Shown one piece after another: positions 11,039 to 23,115 of a stretch of 64,000 nucleotides of DNA. The notes beneath the pieces are model-generated. The model made no database searches, was not told the origin of the DNA, and worked only from the letters and a program-made list of their open reading frames with translations. How positions within the stretch are numbered: the first letter of the stretch is position 1; each line of letters opens with the position of its first letter. Where the stretch lies: NCBI GenBank assembly GCA_011032825.1, contig JAADJZ010000005.1:2051001-2115000 (forward strand). The letters are read 5' to 3'. This stretch comes from Massariosphaeria phaeospora (taxonomy: Eukaryota; Ascomycota; Dothideomycetes; Pleosporales). The position numbers and the translations under genes are program-made.

Positions 11039-13597
11039 TGTGGATATGGTTGTTTGGAAAGGTGTGAATATGGTTGTTTTGAAAGGTGTCGGTACGATAT
11101 GGATAGGTTCAGGTACGGGTATGGTTTGGTGCTGTTGTGGGTATCAATGAAGGACAGTAGAGGACGAGTAGGATATCAATCAATGAAGGTGTGAGTCGAC
11201 GAGTGAGTGAATGAATGAATGAATGAATGAACGACCGAAACAGTCAGGGAGTGAGTGACTACGTCAACGTCTGCGTCAAGCAAGAGCGTTATGGAAAGAA
11301 CGACAACGGATGCTGAGTCTCACCTCCAGCTTACCTGCCCCCGTTCTTATACATCCCCCTCCCCCCGAGTAGGACGGTGCCCGAGGCGGGCGAGGCCCAC
11401 CGTGGCGCCGCACAGACAGGTCCCAATCTCATCTCATGTCATCTCTATGCACCTCGTTCGCGCTTGCCTGGCCTCCAGTGCCTTGAAACCGAAACGGCCC
11501 AGGGTCGGCTGCAGGTACGTCCTAGGTAGCCTGTAACTAGGTAAAGTAAACATTCAACAAAACCCGCTTCGGTTGCGCCCGTTTCGTTCCGTTTCGCATA
11601 CGTGGTGCACGGATGCCACGTACCCTCGTCCAACGCTTTTTACTTGTCTGGCACGGGGCGGACGGAATGGCTGATTGGATACGAAGGCGGGCTGCAGCGA
11701 GGTTGGCGTACTAGTTAATGGAATAGGTAGGTGGGTACGCAGGTACCGCCTGGGACGGGATTGGATGCCTGGGTTGATGAGAGGAGATGAGACGAGCCAC
11801 CATATTCCGCGGAGGCTTGGGATTGGATAACCGGGTCGAAAAAGGTACTAGGTGGCGCACCGGAACTGGATACCGGGTTCGGTAGAGCAGCACGCCTTGT
11901 AAGTACCGTATACCGGACTAGCCATGCGTGCGTGCGTGGCGGAGTCCGATGATGATGGTGGTAGCTACGTGGCGGCCAATTTCCGTCGTGATGACTGGAC
12001 GCCTGGGGCAGCGGTACGCGCTGCTATTCCAGTGTGTGTAGAGCCATGTACCGTCAGCTGCGTGCTGGCAGGTGGGGACTTGCGAAGCGGCGTTAGTGCC
12101 GCGATGAGGTGAGGTGAAGGTGAGGTGAGTTGGGATGGGCTTGCGAAGTGTCGTTGAGGAGCTAGAGCGCATTCGGGTTAGCTGCGTTGGCGCGGGACGG
12201 GGGAGGAGCGGGAGTGCCTGGTGGGCGGCGCTGTCACTCGCGTATGTATCTACGTGGATTACTTTAGTCTACGCGACTAAATGAAGCAGTGCCTCGATGA
12301 TCTCGAAGAGGCGGGGTACGGTGTGCAGTGTACGCTGTCAGAAGATGACGATGCATGGCTTTCCCCCGTCATCAAGCCACGTCCACGTCGAGAGGTCCTG
12401 TCCCAACCACACCAACGCCGAAGCGACGCAACACAACGTACACGTCTCCGCAATCTTCTTATCTAGATCGAGTCTTTATTCCAAACAGATAAGGTCACAC
12501 GCGAAAACCTTTTATCTGGCCTCCGAGGACCGCCTACCCCATTCCCGCCTCTCCCAAACGTCCCGGATGTTGGCTCGATCATTGATCTCCCTTCCAACGC
12601 GGCGCAGCGGGACGGAAGGGCAAGGACGCCACGCATCGTCGTTACATAGCCGCGTGCAGTCTGTTGGTATTTTTGTTTTTCCTTCGTTCGTTCGACGAGG
12701 AGATGGAGATCGCGATTCGGTTCCGACAAAGGACCTTCTCCGCAGGCGTAGGTGGTGCGGGTGGAGAGTGACATGCAACTACTGAAGCTGAGCTATTTAA
12801 GCTGTGTCGTGCAATGTTGGGGGTGTAGGTGAGTGGGGTAAGCCCTACTCGATAGCACACTCATCGGAGAATAGCTGACCACGTGGCTACTGTAGGCACG
12901 CTATGAGTATGTAGATATAAACAAGTGAACGACTCATCTATTGATGAACTAGATTGGCAGATATTCAAAGCCCCGCTGACATCTATCATCGATCCTTCTC
13001 TGTTTAAAGTTCCATTTCCCACTACACACAGCTCCAACGCAGCGTTGCCCGAAAACCCCTCACACAACATCACGCCCCGCGCACAACCATTAACTTGACA
13101 CATGCGTTCAGATTCCTAGATAACCATGATAACTGGGGGCCCGCGCTTTCCAGGCACGAGTTTGTTACCTACCTAGCACCCGCCGTTGGTCCGCGACCAA
13201 GCTGTTGGCCTCTGCGATCTGCACGTCAGACCAATACCCCCACACCCAACCAACCAGTCAGTAAACCGTCAATCCACACTCTTATGACCGTTCACAGTGA
13301 CGTTCACCCGCACCGGGCACCGTCACAGGCAACTGAACCAGTGCAGCTAACCCTCGCCAACCAACCCCATCGCTCGATGCTCCATGGGCAAAGTCCAATG
13401 CAACTGCGCTAGATTTGGACCAACTGCATACTCATCATCATAAGAACCGCTGCTGGGGCAATATCTGTTGAGTTGGCTGCTGCTGTGGGATGTATGTCGG
13501 ACGGGATATCTTTTGTTTGGTATTTATACAGGTCGAACCTCCATTAATCTCACTCCTCGATATCCGTCTCACCACCCATGTACTCCCCAATATCCAT
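11039..13597. other. 2.5-kb gene-free tract with a (GAAT)n repeat
   Basis: Left end is the GH128-type promoter. A (GAAT)n microsatellite lies at 11209-11231, and the sequence 11700-12140 has many short GGTAGGTGGGT/GAGGTGAGGTGA-like runs. No frame shows conserved motifs or sensible splice structure. I see no gene. Confidence 0.55.
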
Positions 13598-14857
13598 CTA
13601 CCATCCGTATTTACTGCCCGCTTCTCTCTTGTTGCGGTGGCCTGCAGCGAAGTGCTCCTCCAACGCATCCTTCTGTGACACCGCCACGCTGATCAAACTC
13701 TTGAGACTGTTCTTGCCGGTGCCGGTGATGGATCGAAGAGCGTTGTGCTGGATTGTCTCTCCCTGCTGGCGCAGAACCTCGTTGTGGGCGTACTCGGCAT
13801 CTGTATTGAAGTTGATAATTTTGTTGGACGAGTGGTCAGGGGCTTGTCCTTTGCGACCGAACAACTGCCGTCGTTCTGCGTCGGACAAGTTCAACTCGGA
13901 GGCAATGCTGGTCAGATCGTTCGACGCCATGGGAATGCCAGCGCCAGGTAACGTTGAATGTTGTGCTGGTTGGTGGACTGACGCGTGCGGTATTTCTCCT
14001 TCAAATGCCTCGGCTGGAACTTGTGCTTCCTCATCCTCATCCGCACCATATAGGAGTGGTTGGTAGTTACCGCTCGAGGGTCCAACGGTTAGGGCCGAGT
14101 CCGTTTCCGGCGTCATAGAGAATAGTGACACCTTGGGTTTTGTGGTGGGCTTGGATTCGACCAGGGGCGCGCCCGCCGTCGAGGATGGTGCAGGTATTGC
14201 TTGATCCGTGGCATGGGCGACTGGCTTGGGAACAGCTGGCTGCTTCTTTTTCATTCGAGCGACGGATAGCGGAAGAAGTTTTGGCTTTGATTTCGTAGCT
14301 GGACCTGATGCACCCCCCTCAGGCGTCACCTTCGGTTTGCTTTGCGTCTTGACCTCAGTTTTGGCTGGAGGCAGATTGAACATGGCTCGGAAATCCTCCT
14401 TGTTCAGGGCTTCTTTCCGAATCGGCGTTTCATTCTTGTCGTAGTCGTCCTGCTCGGCCGCTCGTTCCCTCCTGAAAGCCGGCTCCGATCCGGTCCTGAG
14501 ACTGACGCCGGCGCCCAGCCCTTTTCCAAGCGCTCTCTTTCCCGATGGTGCGGTGGCGGTGGCGGTAGCGGCGACGCTCACATTGGGCTTCTTCGGGGCA
14601 GGCAGCATCGCATTGAGACCGCCAAACGCGCCGCCTCCCATGCGCTGCTTCTTCGCCGGTGGCCCCTCGACATGGCCGGCGTCTTTCTGCGCCTGTGGAT
14701 GTGATACGCCGGGGAGGTTGAGCTTGATTTTGCCCGGGTTCGAGCGGTCGACAACCTTTTGGAAGGCGGGCTTCGCGGCGGGCTTGGCGGCTTGCGCGGG
14801 GGCGGGTGTCGCTTCGCTGTCGGAGCCTTCCGAGTCGGAGTAGGCGACGAGATTCAT
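13598..14857 (-). CDS. PRCC-like nuclear protein
   Basis: A 419-residue frame starting MNLVAYSDSEGSDSE. The open frame continues to an ATG at 15016, but those 53 codons have no typical composition and would run close to the divergent Sin1 start, so 14857 is preferred. The N-terminal LVAYSDSE and the conserved C-terminal block (NFNTDAEYAHNEVLRQQGE followed by HNALRSITGTGKNSLKSLI) match the PRCC (mitotic checkpoint/pre-mRNA splicing-associated) family. Between them is a long low-complexity Pro/Ala/Lys region. It is probably nuclear and spliceosome-associated, by family knowledge. It shares a 235-nt divergent promoter with Sin1. Confidence 0.8.
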   Translation of the reverse strand: MNLVAYSDSEGSDSEATPAPAQAAKPAAKPAFQKVVDRSNPGKIKLNLPGVSHPQAQKDAGHVEGPPAKKQRMGGGAFGGLNAMLPAPKKPNVSVAATATATAPSGKRALGKGLGAGVSLRTGSEPAFRRERAAEQDDYDKNETPIRKEALNKEDFRAMFNLPPAKTEVKTQSKPKVTPEGGASGPATKSKPKLLPLSVARMKKKQPAVPKPVAHATDQAIPAPSSTAGAPLVESKPTTKPKVSLFSMTPETDSALTVGPSSGNYQPLLYGADEDEEAQVPAEAFEGEIPHASVHQPAQHSTLPGAGIPMASNDLTSIASELNLSDAERRQLFGRKGQAPDHSSNKIINFNTDAEYAHNEVLRQQGETIQHNALRSITGTGKNSLKSLISVAVSQKDALEEHFAAGHRNKREAGSKYGW

Positions 14858-15092
14858 GGTGCCGTCGGTGTGGGGAGAGCTGGTGGGCGGAAGAAGTGGG
14901 TGAGTCGCGGTGGTGAGTTGTGGTGTGGAGATGGCGACGAAGATGAAGTCAGGCTGCCCGCCGCCGTTGCCAAGGAGCCGGGGGTTCGCGAGCCTCACTG
15001 ACGCCTGCCGCCGCACGACTGCACGACACGCCCTTCAGCTGGTCTGAACGAACCACGACGTGACGAGACCATGAATTAGCACCCCGCCGACC

Positions 15093-17700
15093 ATGTCGCT
15101 GCTGCAGAACGAAGAGTACGCGCCGTCCCCCCTCTGCGTGGCCAGCAGCCCGTCCTAACCTCCCCCAGCTTCGTTCTCTACCAGCTGCGCACTGCCTACC
15201 TGTCGGCGATCAAGGACGGCGTGGGCGAGCGTCTCATCAACGTCAACTCGTCGGTTCTGAACAACCCTGCTTTCCGCGCCGCCGGCTGGGTGCCCAATGT
15301 CAGCGATATCAAGCGGACGTATTCCCCGCCGATCCCCACCGCCATCACCTCGGAGTACTTCCAAGCCCCGCGGTCGGCAGCCCTGAAGGCCCCCGAGGGC
15401 TTTGGCGACGATGACGAAGAGGGTGGCATGGTCACGGGTGGTGGGGGCAGCAACGACACGGTGGGTCCCACGCTGAATGCGAAGCGGCGGCGGCGGAAAG
15501 AGCTGCTGGAGGAAGACGACAGCAGTGACTTGAGCGACGAGAGCGACGATGAGGCCGAGTCGCAGAGGTAAACATATATCAGGGACCATGGGTGTATAAC
15601 TAACTCGCTGCAAGACCGGCCAACCAAATCAAATTCAACAAGATGCCTGTGCGCACGCGCGCTGGCTCGTCCCCCATCCGTGGATCCGCACTCAGAAACG
15701 GGTTGATGGACAGCGCTGAAGGGCCCTCGGTCATGGTCACATCGCCGTCCAGACCGTCCGACGGCCGGTTGCGTCAAAATTCGCTAGGAGCTGTCGAGTC
15801 CATCAAGGGACGCGCGCGGCGAGACACCATCACCAGCAGCGACATGTCGTCAGACAACGAGGTAGATTCCTTTACATTCCAGAAGCGAAAGGTCAACCCC
15901 CACAAGGCTGCCAAATCCAGCCATCTCCTCTCGCAACGCATTCGAGAAGACGAGGGGGAGCGTCTAGAAGCTCTCGATGAAGGCGATGAATCAGACAGCA
16001 GTCTGTCATCTGAGTTTTCCGGTACTGCTGACAGTGCATCTTTCATGGGAGATGGCGATGATCCGCTCAACTCATCCCCTCCGACTGCACTCCGCAACAT
16101 GCCTACCATGACACCCTTCACTAATTCATCCCCGAGAAAACAAACTAAACAGCCCAATGCCACTTTACAGGCCCTGCCCCCTCCACGACCGATCAGCTTT
16201 ATTCCGCCCATCAGTGCACTGACCCAGGCTCTGCAAGCCAAGGAGCACAAGCCGTCGAATCCGTTGCAACGGTTCGCCTCTTGGAATGCTGCCAGCGAGG
16301 CGCAGGTGAATCCCGTATACCTCAAAATCTACTACCCATTCTCGTCTAGGCCATCGAAAGCGATGGAGCTTCTCCTGAGAAAGTTCGACGACAAGGGCGA
16401 GGCAGTGTCAGTTTCCGAGGCGATTGGCTATGCCCTATGGCGGTACCAGGAAGAGAAGATAGAACCGCCCTTGGCTCCAGCGAAAGTAAACGTCAACTGT
16501 TGGGTGTTACGCATGTATGACGATGGCGAAGTTGACGACGAGTTTCCGCCATTGACGAGGAACAAACCAGTCATGGACTTCGCCTCGAACAACAGCCGCG
16601 GCATGCGACCTCGAGCTCGTGATAAGCCCTGGGATGAGTTTGCTCTTGTCGAGGCCTCCGAGCGAGAAACCGTGGAAAATGAGAAGCTTACGCCGGTTTA
16701 CGGTCGTGAAGCTGCGGCAGCCATCGCGTCGCAGAAGTCGGCGTCAGAGGGATCGGCGCCTGTGGAGAAGAAACTGGCACCACTGCCTATGCCTTCACGT
16801 GCAAAGAGTTTCCGGAACCCTATTACCGGGCCATCCTTTGCACCCACTGCCACTCGGAAAGATACCACAAATCTTGCCGACGCCCCTACCGTGATATCCT
16901 CCACGGCAGCCTCAAGGACCGGCGCGCCGAAGACGGTGACAGTGCACTTCACAGACGAGAACTTCAATACACGACATGTACCTATGTCTTGTACGACAGA
17001 CACTTATATTGCCGAGCTCTTCGACAAGGTATGTCGGGACCTACAGCTTGACAAGGGTCTATATGTGTTGAAGGTGTCTGGGTCCACTACTGTGGCACCT
17101 ACGGACCGCACGGTAGAGGCTTTGGGTATCCGAATTGACCTCGATCTTCTACGTCGGCGGTTCGTGGGCGACGGTGTCTTTGGCATCGCCGGATCTCCTG
17201 GGTCTTCGTCACCCAACGCACCCCTAGTCATCAGCACGGGCGGCGCGCCGAAGAAGACGAAGAAAGCCGACCGCACCGCTGCCGCCGTCTCTGGCCACGG
17301 TCTCATCCACCCCCTAGCCAAGCACTCCGACGCCGGCCTCACCTTAACCCAGACCTCTTACTACCGCCGCTACGCTGTTCTTCGCAAACAGCCCATGTCC
17401 TTCGCCTCGTCCACATCGCGCGTGCTCGCCCTCGACAGTGAGTACATGCACATCATGCCCGGCGAGACCGGCACCACGAAGCAGATCTTCGACGACAAGT
17501 CCAAGACTACTACTGTGCACTTCAGCAGCATCGTGGGCAGCAAGGTGAGCAAGAAGCATCCGCGCATGTTCAGGGTGATTGTGTTCAAGGAGCGCGAGAC
17601 AAAGCGGTACGATTTTGAGGCGCAGAGCCACGAGGATGCGGTGGAGATCGTAAAGGAAATTAAGAAGGGGGTCTCGAGGTTTCATGAGGGCATTGTCTGA
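15093..17700 (+). CDS. SIN1: TORC2 subunit Sin1/Avo1
   Basis: Three exons: 15093-15115, 15169-15567 and 15615-17700, about 835 residues. The 46-nt second intron rejoins two frames that look like separate genes; the junction gives FNKMPVRTRAGSSPIR, typical of fungal Sin1. The N-terminus MSLLQNEDFVLYQLRTAYLS is the conserved Sin1 head. Residues about 373-515 form the CRIM domain (NPVYLKIYYPF, LWRYQEEK, DDGEVDDEFPPL), which binds TORC2 substrates. Residues about 580-660 are the Ras-binding-like domain (TVTVHFTDENFN). Residues about 723-830 are the PH domain (SYYRRYAVLRK to RYDFEAQSHEDA). It should scaffold TORC2 at the plasma membrane and recruit AGC kinases such as Ypk/Gad8. Confidence 0.95.
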
Positions 17701-18486
17701 TCGAGTGGGATGGAGGATTGGGCGGGTTTAGCACGCTGGCGTTCACGGTGCTGTGGTACTCTCTTGCGTGGGAGCATAGGCGTCATGCTGGGTTGGGGCA
17801 ACTAGGCTTTGGCCGTCTCCGAATTATACTATCTATCTACCGTCATCTAGCTTTCAGATGGCCTCCACACATACAACACCTCATGGATCAAACAGGAGAA
17901 CAGTGAGGCTCGACGTTCCCTACACCGAGTAGGATGAAAATTTGCGCGAATGCGTATTTAGCGGAAGCTGAATGAGTGGCCGTTTTGTGGAGCCTTAGGA
18001 TTTGTCGATCTCTCTCCATGAATAATAGCGCCCAGCAGATGTTTCCTGCCGCCGCGGCAGAGGGGTCAGTAAGATCTGAATAACTCTACTAGATGTAGCT
18101 AGGTGAACAACACCTGTCTGTGCGCTATGCGCCTGCAACACCTGCTGTGCATCTAGGACACCCTCTACTACATAAGGAATTATCGACAAATCTAACCTCT
18201 ACTAGATTATACCGTATATCGTTCAGGAAAGGGCCCCATGCTCTACGTCGTCACATGACAGCTGTCTGAAATAGGCTAGAATAGGAGAACCCCCTGCTTT
18301 GAACTCAAATATGTGGGCCCTCGATAACGTCCGATTTTCGGGTGCGGGGTCGTTCTGTCTTGCACCACACTCTAGGAATAAGGAATCGAAGCTCTTCCGC
18401 CTGTTCCATCAACTGCTACAGTCTAGAGTCGCCCAAATTCTCCGAAGTCCGAATCGCTTCGGTACCAACACCTCGGGAGGGACACC
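17701..18486. other. Gene-free spacer
   Basis: Left part is the Sin1 3' flank. The rest is AT-richer sequence upstream of the DUF6604 gene. No supported gene or clear TATA box. Confidence 0.5.
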
Positions 18487-21334
18487 ATGGCGAGCCAATT
18501 ACGGAGCATCTACCGACAATACAAAGATGATACCGACATTGTAGCCCACTGGCTGGCTAAGACGGCATCAGCTTTTGGCTATTCGGCTTCACTGGGACCG
18601 GTAGCCAAGAAAACAGGCAGGGCGAAAGGAAGAAACCGTACAAAGGCGCAGAAGCCAGGAAACGCGCAGGTGGATCCGAACGGCAAGTACATCATCGCGA
18701 TCAAGGACTTTATTCCGCTGGCCGAACATGTGGCCGGTCTCAAAGACGAGGGAATCGAGGTGGGGGCTTCTTCTCGTTGGCGCTCGAACGGGTCATCGAG
18801 ACTCGTACTGCCTTCTCCAAGAGTCTTTCCGAGTTAAGCAACCATTTCGATCCGCAGTCGGATTCCCGCCACAACTTCTTCGTTGGCGTACTCGAGAGGG
18901 TGCGCGAGGCGTTGCAGCCATTATTGAGCGCCGCCGCGTTCACAATTGTGAAGAATGGCGTCTCGGGTGGAAGTAAATCGCAACGTGAAGATGCTACCCC
19001 TCTCAAGAATCTGTACGGGGTTCTGGATGTATATGAGCCGTCGGCCGACTTTCTCAATGCGCCTGATGTGGAAATGCCCAAACCAAGCGAGACGGAATAT
19101 ACATTCCAAATGGAAGAAGAGGATTCGCTCTTTGAAGCACTGTTTGCACTGACAGCACTGCTGAGCGACCTGTCCCGCTTGAGGGCTGAGATCGCTGAGT
19201 TGTGGGCCAAGTATCGCGCTGGTGCAATGAACATTTCAGCCGTGGCTGTGGCGGCCGACACCGCTATCGAGCTCGCACGCAGCTTCGAAGAAGAAATCAA
19301 ATCTCTGTTAGAAAAGGACGGTAACGCGGCAACATTCCACGAGCAATACTTCTGGGCCGTCAGTGTAGCAATGGGCATCAATAGCCATGCGAAGCAGCGA
19401 CCAGCAGACATGTACAACTACGAAGCCTACGACATCGCCAACTCACTCTTTTGGAATGCCAGGATGTTTTTAATTTGGTACGTCCGTGCCAACCCTCGAA
19501 CAGGAGGGAAGATCGCGACCTACAACAGTCAATATGGATGGTACGATGAGAGCAAGCAAAATGTGCGTGGGTCGCGAAACAAGTACGACCAAGACAGGGC
19601 CGCTGCCCTCGAAGTACTCAATGACTTGGACATGATCCATAACCCGATATATCCAGCTCAAGACCAGTTAGTCAAAGGCCTAGCCGAGGCAGTATTCGCC
19701 CAGGGGAAGAATCAACGAGGCGAGCCGGGGGTCTCATTATGGCTTGCGTTTGCACTACAGGTGTATATGGATACACTGAATACTGTCGAGGTATTGTTAC
19801 GTGTACTGGGTAGGCAGTTCTCATTTACTGACATCAGGCACAGATTGGCGCTGGCTTCAATGACATGCAGCAGATTATCTGGAACATCAAAAGGACAGTT
19901 GACCACCTGCCGGCAAAGGAGGAGTCCGCAAAATTACTCGGGAAGAGTGTGAATGACTGGGACCACGACATCCTCGCAGTGCTAAAACTCAACTCACAAG
20001 GCCCACCAGGGGGCTACCAAGAGTGGACTTTTCTGCGCCGACACCCTCTATACTGCAGTTTATGGATCCACTATCTGAGGTGTCTACGCCATACCCAAGG
20101 CCTCAAGTACGCCGCGGAGCCCGGTGCCCTTATGAGCACAGTCCAGCTGTATCACGCGCTGCGGCAGGAAAACATGCTCAATCATAAATGGCACGATCTA
20201 GAAAGGTTTCAGAAGATGCAACGCAACTCGACCTTCTTTGTTGGGGACCCTCCGACGTCATTTGAGAAGTACTTCTCCAACTACTGTCTGTCTATTGGCA
20301 TGTCGGCGACGAACTGGGCTCCGAACCAGCGGAAGAAGAAGGTAAAGGTCCAGGAAAGTAATAGGAGGTGGCTGTATTACAAGGGTTAAACATCACTGGA
20401 GGTGTACCCACGGCTTTGGAATAACGATCGGAGGATTGTGTCGGCGGGGGCGGTGGAAGAGTGGATGGAGAAGGGACGCGACAGTCGTGCCCATCACGAT
20501 GCCGACGCTACGTCTGTCCCCGCGAACCAGCCACTGATCCACCAGCTCGCCTCAGTCGTCAACGCCGAGGTCCCCGATCTGGACTTCGACTACTTCTACC
20601 TGCACCATTTGCGCTGGCAACTGCTCCACCGCATCAAGGACGCTTTCCGCCCGGTGCTCACAGCACAATTCATGGCTGACGAGAAGAGCCTGCCGTTGGT
20701 GGTCGGCTTCACCTTCTCCACCGCAGCCGGCAGAGCCAACGCCCGGACTCGCGGCATCCCGTCAATGCGCCTGTTCGGAATCGCCGCCGAGACGGTCAAT
20801 CAGTGGCTTGCAGAGGGCAAAGGCGCTCTGCTCGCAGAATCGAAAAACGCTGAGATTGGCGAGATCGTCTCGCCATTGTCCACGCTCAAGCCTCCGGCTC
20901 CCGCCCGCAACCGCAAGCGCAACAAACGGTCCAAGAACAACAAGAACAAGATCACACATCAGGTCCCCGACGAATACGACGACGACGACGACGGCCTCGA
21001 CGGCCTCGATGAAGACGATATCAACGCTACCACCCAGATGATTGGTGGTACTGCGCCCTTTGCCAACCCCCACCAGAGCCTCGGCATGGCAGACGCAGTC
21101 TCTCAGATCCTCGGCACGGGCTCTTCTTCGCGCGCCCGTGCCCCTCCACGCGCCCGGGCTCCTCCTCCGCAGAGAAAGCGGGATATGATTGTTTATGACG
21201 ATATGGGGCCTGACGAGGTGCGAGCGATGATCCCGGATATCGAGCGCAATATGCGCAATAGGAAGGATCTGCCGGATAGTGTTAGGAAGGAGATGGAACT
21301 TTATATTAGTATGTTACGGCAGGCTGGGTGTTAG
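18487..21334 (+). pseudogene. DUF6604-family gene with a frameshift and an in-frame stop
   Basis: The product starts MASQLRSIYRQYKDDTDIVA, the usual DUF6604 head, and keeps the family's order of blocks: YIIAIKDFIPLAEHV, NFFVGVLERVREAL, LYGVLDVYEPSADF, STFFVGDPPTSFEKYF and LPLVVGFTF. Coding segments are 18487-18766 (frame 1), about 18760-19790 (frame shifted), 19844-20386 and 20390-21334. A normal 53-nt intron lies at 19791-19843. Two breaks are seen. A G-run at 18762-18766 is one base short, so IEV does not continue into FFSLALERVIETR. A TAA at 20387-20389 sits in the same frame as the following 315 codons. An intron 20342-20401 could remove the stop, but would need a GAG acceptor and would delete residues that align with relatives. 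Function of DUF6604 proteins is unknown; about 910 residues if intact. Confidence 0.75.
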
Positions 21335-22197
21335 GGTGGGGGTAGACGGTAGGCGTTGATGGTGGGTTGGGGAGGAGAGGCAAGAGGGGTTGGGCGGTGG
21401 TTGGTGTACTGTTATTGTGTGAGGATGTAGTGGGGCAGGGTTTGCAGGTAGGTAGGTAGGTAGGTAAGTCTCGCATTTTCGGTTCCGTCAGGGCATGAGA
21501 GTGTTGTATAGACATGAGTTTTAATACTACAGTATTATTAGAATCGATCGGCGTTGGACCACATATTCCGTTTCCATGCTATCTTTCGTACACTGGACAC
21601 CACGCCATGGAGTCTACGTATATAAACCCCCTTTTTCTGCTCCCTCTCGTCTTCTGCTTCTTCTTCTTCCTCACAAGTCTCTCATGCTTCTTTGTTCTAA
21701 AATAATGTAGGCAAGAAGCCCATGGAGTTCGTCCCTCGTTCTCCCTCCTACTAAAACAAGCATGCCACCAGCAAATAGTGCAGTGCGCGCCCGGTCCTTC
21801 AAAACCGATATACATGGCTAGAAACTCAATGTCCAACGACTCATGGCGAACAAGCTCGATGAAGCCGATATGTACCAAAACTCTACATGTGCGTTCTGGC
21901 GGAGGTGCCGGCACAAAGCGCATATTCGCAGGAGGGCGTACTTTTAGGTAGGGTTGGAAGCATGGCACGGTGTGGCGCATGCTTTTTGGAAGACATCATG
22001 GTCGCATATTGAGCGTGGTTTTGGGCTCCGGAGCAGCGGACCATGTTATTAGCTTTCTATTCTTTTAGTGGAACAGTGACTGTTCAGTGTGGTGTGGAGA
22101 GGAGAGAGTAGGGAGAAGGGAGAAGGGAGGGGCTTATATATGCGCGAAAAGCTAAGACTTGTGTCACGCTAAAGATGCGCAGTGAGTGTTTCGTATG
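21335..22197. other. Gene-poor tract with two promoter-like modules
   Basis: Contains TATATAAACCCCC at 21619-21631 (+) and TATATAAGCCCC at 22140-22129 (-), each followed by a pyrimidine-rich stretch. A minus-strand frame 21980-21579 (133 codons) downstream of the second module is open, but has no recognised domain and a Lys/Arg-rich repeat-like tail. I do not call it a gene. Confidence 0.45.
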
Positions 22198-22239
<42 letters not shown>

Positions 22240-22265
22240 GTCGTCGTCGTCGTCGTCGTTGTCGT
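22198..22265. repeat. (ATC)n then (GTC)n microsatellite
   Basis: About 14 ATC triplets pass directly into about 8 GTC triplets. The frames across it only give runs of Ile/Val or His/Arg and are not credible proteins. Confidence 0.95.
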
Positions 22266-22269
22266 TGCT

Positions 22270-22945
22270 GCGTTCTCGTTCTTATTCACATGCGTTCGAA
22301 ATCTCCAAGCTTTCTCCACCATAGTAAGGTCGTCCAACATTGTTCATACCAACTATTATCCTCGCCGCCTTCCCGTTGTTTTCACATATGTTCAAAGCCT
22401 TCGAACTTTTTCCAGCATGTCAGGTCGTCTATCATGTTTGTTTCCAGGCAATCCAATCCAGTTCTCCAGCTAAGGCAATTTTATTTGCTCACAATCACAC
22501 ACATCCTCCACTTGAGCGGAAGTTCCTGTCTCGCCGCTTCCAAATTCTTATAAGATTGCAGTTTCCAAATGTTCTTCAAACATCGTGAGCGAGTATAGAA
22601 CTTTTGTTACCCAACTTAACTACGCAATGTTTAACTGCGCAGTGCCCGGCAGTCCAATTATCAAGCCATCGCAGTAACCCGGGTACATTTTATTCGTCCA
22701 CCCTCGCACACATTGCTTGATTGGGTGGAAGTTTTCTTTACGTCGTTTCCAGATTCCCATACGATGATTGTTTTTGACCTTTCTCCGACATGGGTCGGTC
22801 ACGAAATCGTTTTATCTTACCGGACCACGCAGGTCTCAGTCAGATCAGTACCGGGAATTCCAGTTCCCAAGCCATTCAAGTTACCCGGGTAAATTTAATT
22901 CGTCCACAGGCCCACACATGGGTGGGTACATACACATTTTTATAG
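22270..22945. repeat. Diverged direct repeats, period about 206 bp
   Basis: An anchor with TTTATT(C/T)G then CACAC recurs at 22476, 22681 and 22887, spaced 205-206 nt. The last two read GGGTACATTTTATTCGTCCAC and a one-in-five diverged copy of it. Both are preceded by CCAATT/CCAGTT, TCAAGCCAT/CCAAGCCAT and ACCCG. Within a unit, a shorter motif (AGGTCGTC(C/T)A) recurs about 94 nt apart (22329, 22423). No coding function is visible. Confidence 0.7.
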
Positions 22946-23000
22946 TCAGGCAGACCCAGGCTGAGGAGTGTGGGGGAAGAAGTGTATCTGGCTAAATCGA

Positions 23001-23115
23001 GGGGCTTATATACCAGGATTTCAGCGCGGTAGATATAGTTCGACGTGCAGCTCGTGATCTGAACGCGATTTAGTCATCCTGCCTTCTTTCTCCTCAACGC
23101 GTATATAAGCCCCTC
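23001..23115. promoter_or_regulatory. Head-to-head pair of TATATAAGCCCCTC modules
   Basis: GGGGCTTATATA at 23001-23012 (reads TATATAAGCCCC leftwards) faces TATATAAGCCCCTC at 23102-23115 (reads rightwards), about 90 nt apart. Each is followed within 50 nt by CT-rich sequence and CACAC/ACACATC, like a TATA box plus initiator. Neither leads into a long reading frame. Confidence 0.5.

Noticed and set aside
14858..15016. N-terminal extension of the PRCC-like frame to ATG 15016
   Set aside because: The added 53 residues have no conserved pattern and would cover most of the short divergent promoter with Sin1; the MNLVAYSDSE start matches the family.
15221..15571. A separate small gene just before Sin1
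   Set aside because: Splicing at 15568-15614 joins it in frame to the downstream exon, and both parts match Sin1; it is exon 2 of the same gene.
20342..20401. Intron that would remove the TAA of the DUF6604 gene
   Set aside because: It would need a GAG acceptor and would delete a segment that aligns with relatives; a nonsense change is more likely, although RNA data could reverse this.
21579..21980. Minus-strand open frame of 133 codons downstream of a TATATAAGCCCC module
   Set aside because: The position is suggestive, but the last third is a translated CTT/TTC repeat and the rest has no known motif. Mentioned only with the module family.
22186..22553. Open frames across the (ATC)n microsatellite
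   Set aside because: Poly-Ile, poly-His and poly-Val runs are products of the repeat; downstream residues show no conservation between the repeat copies.
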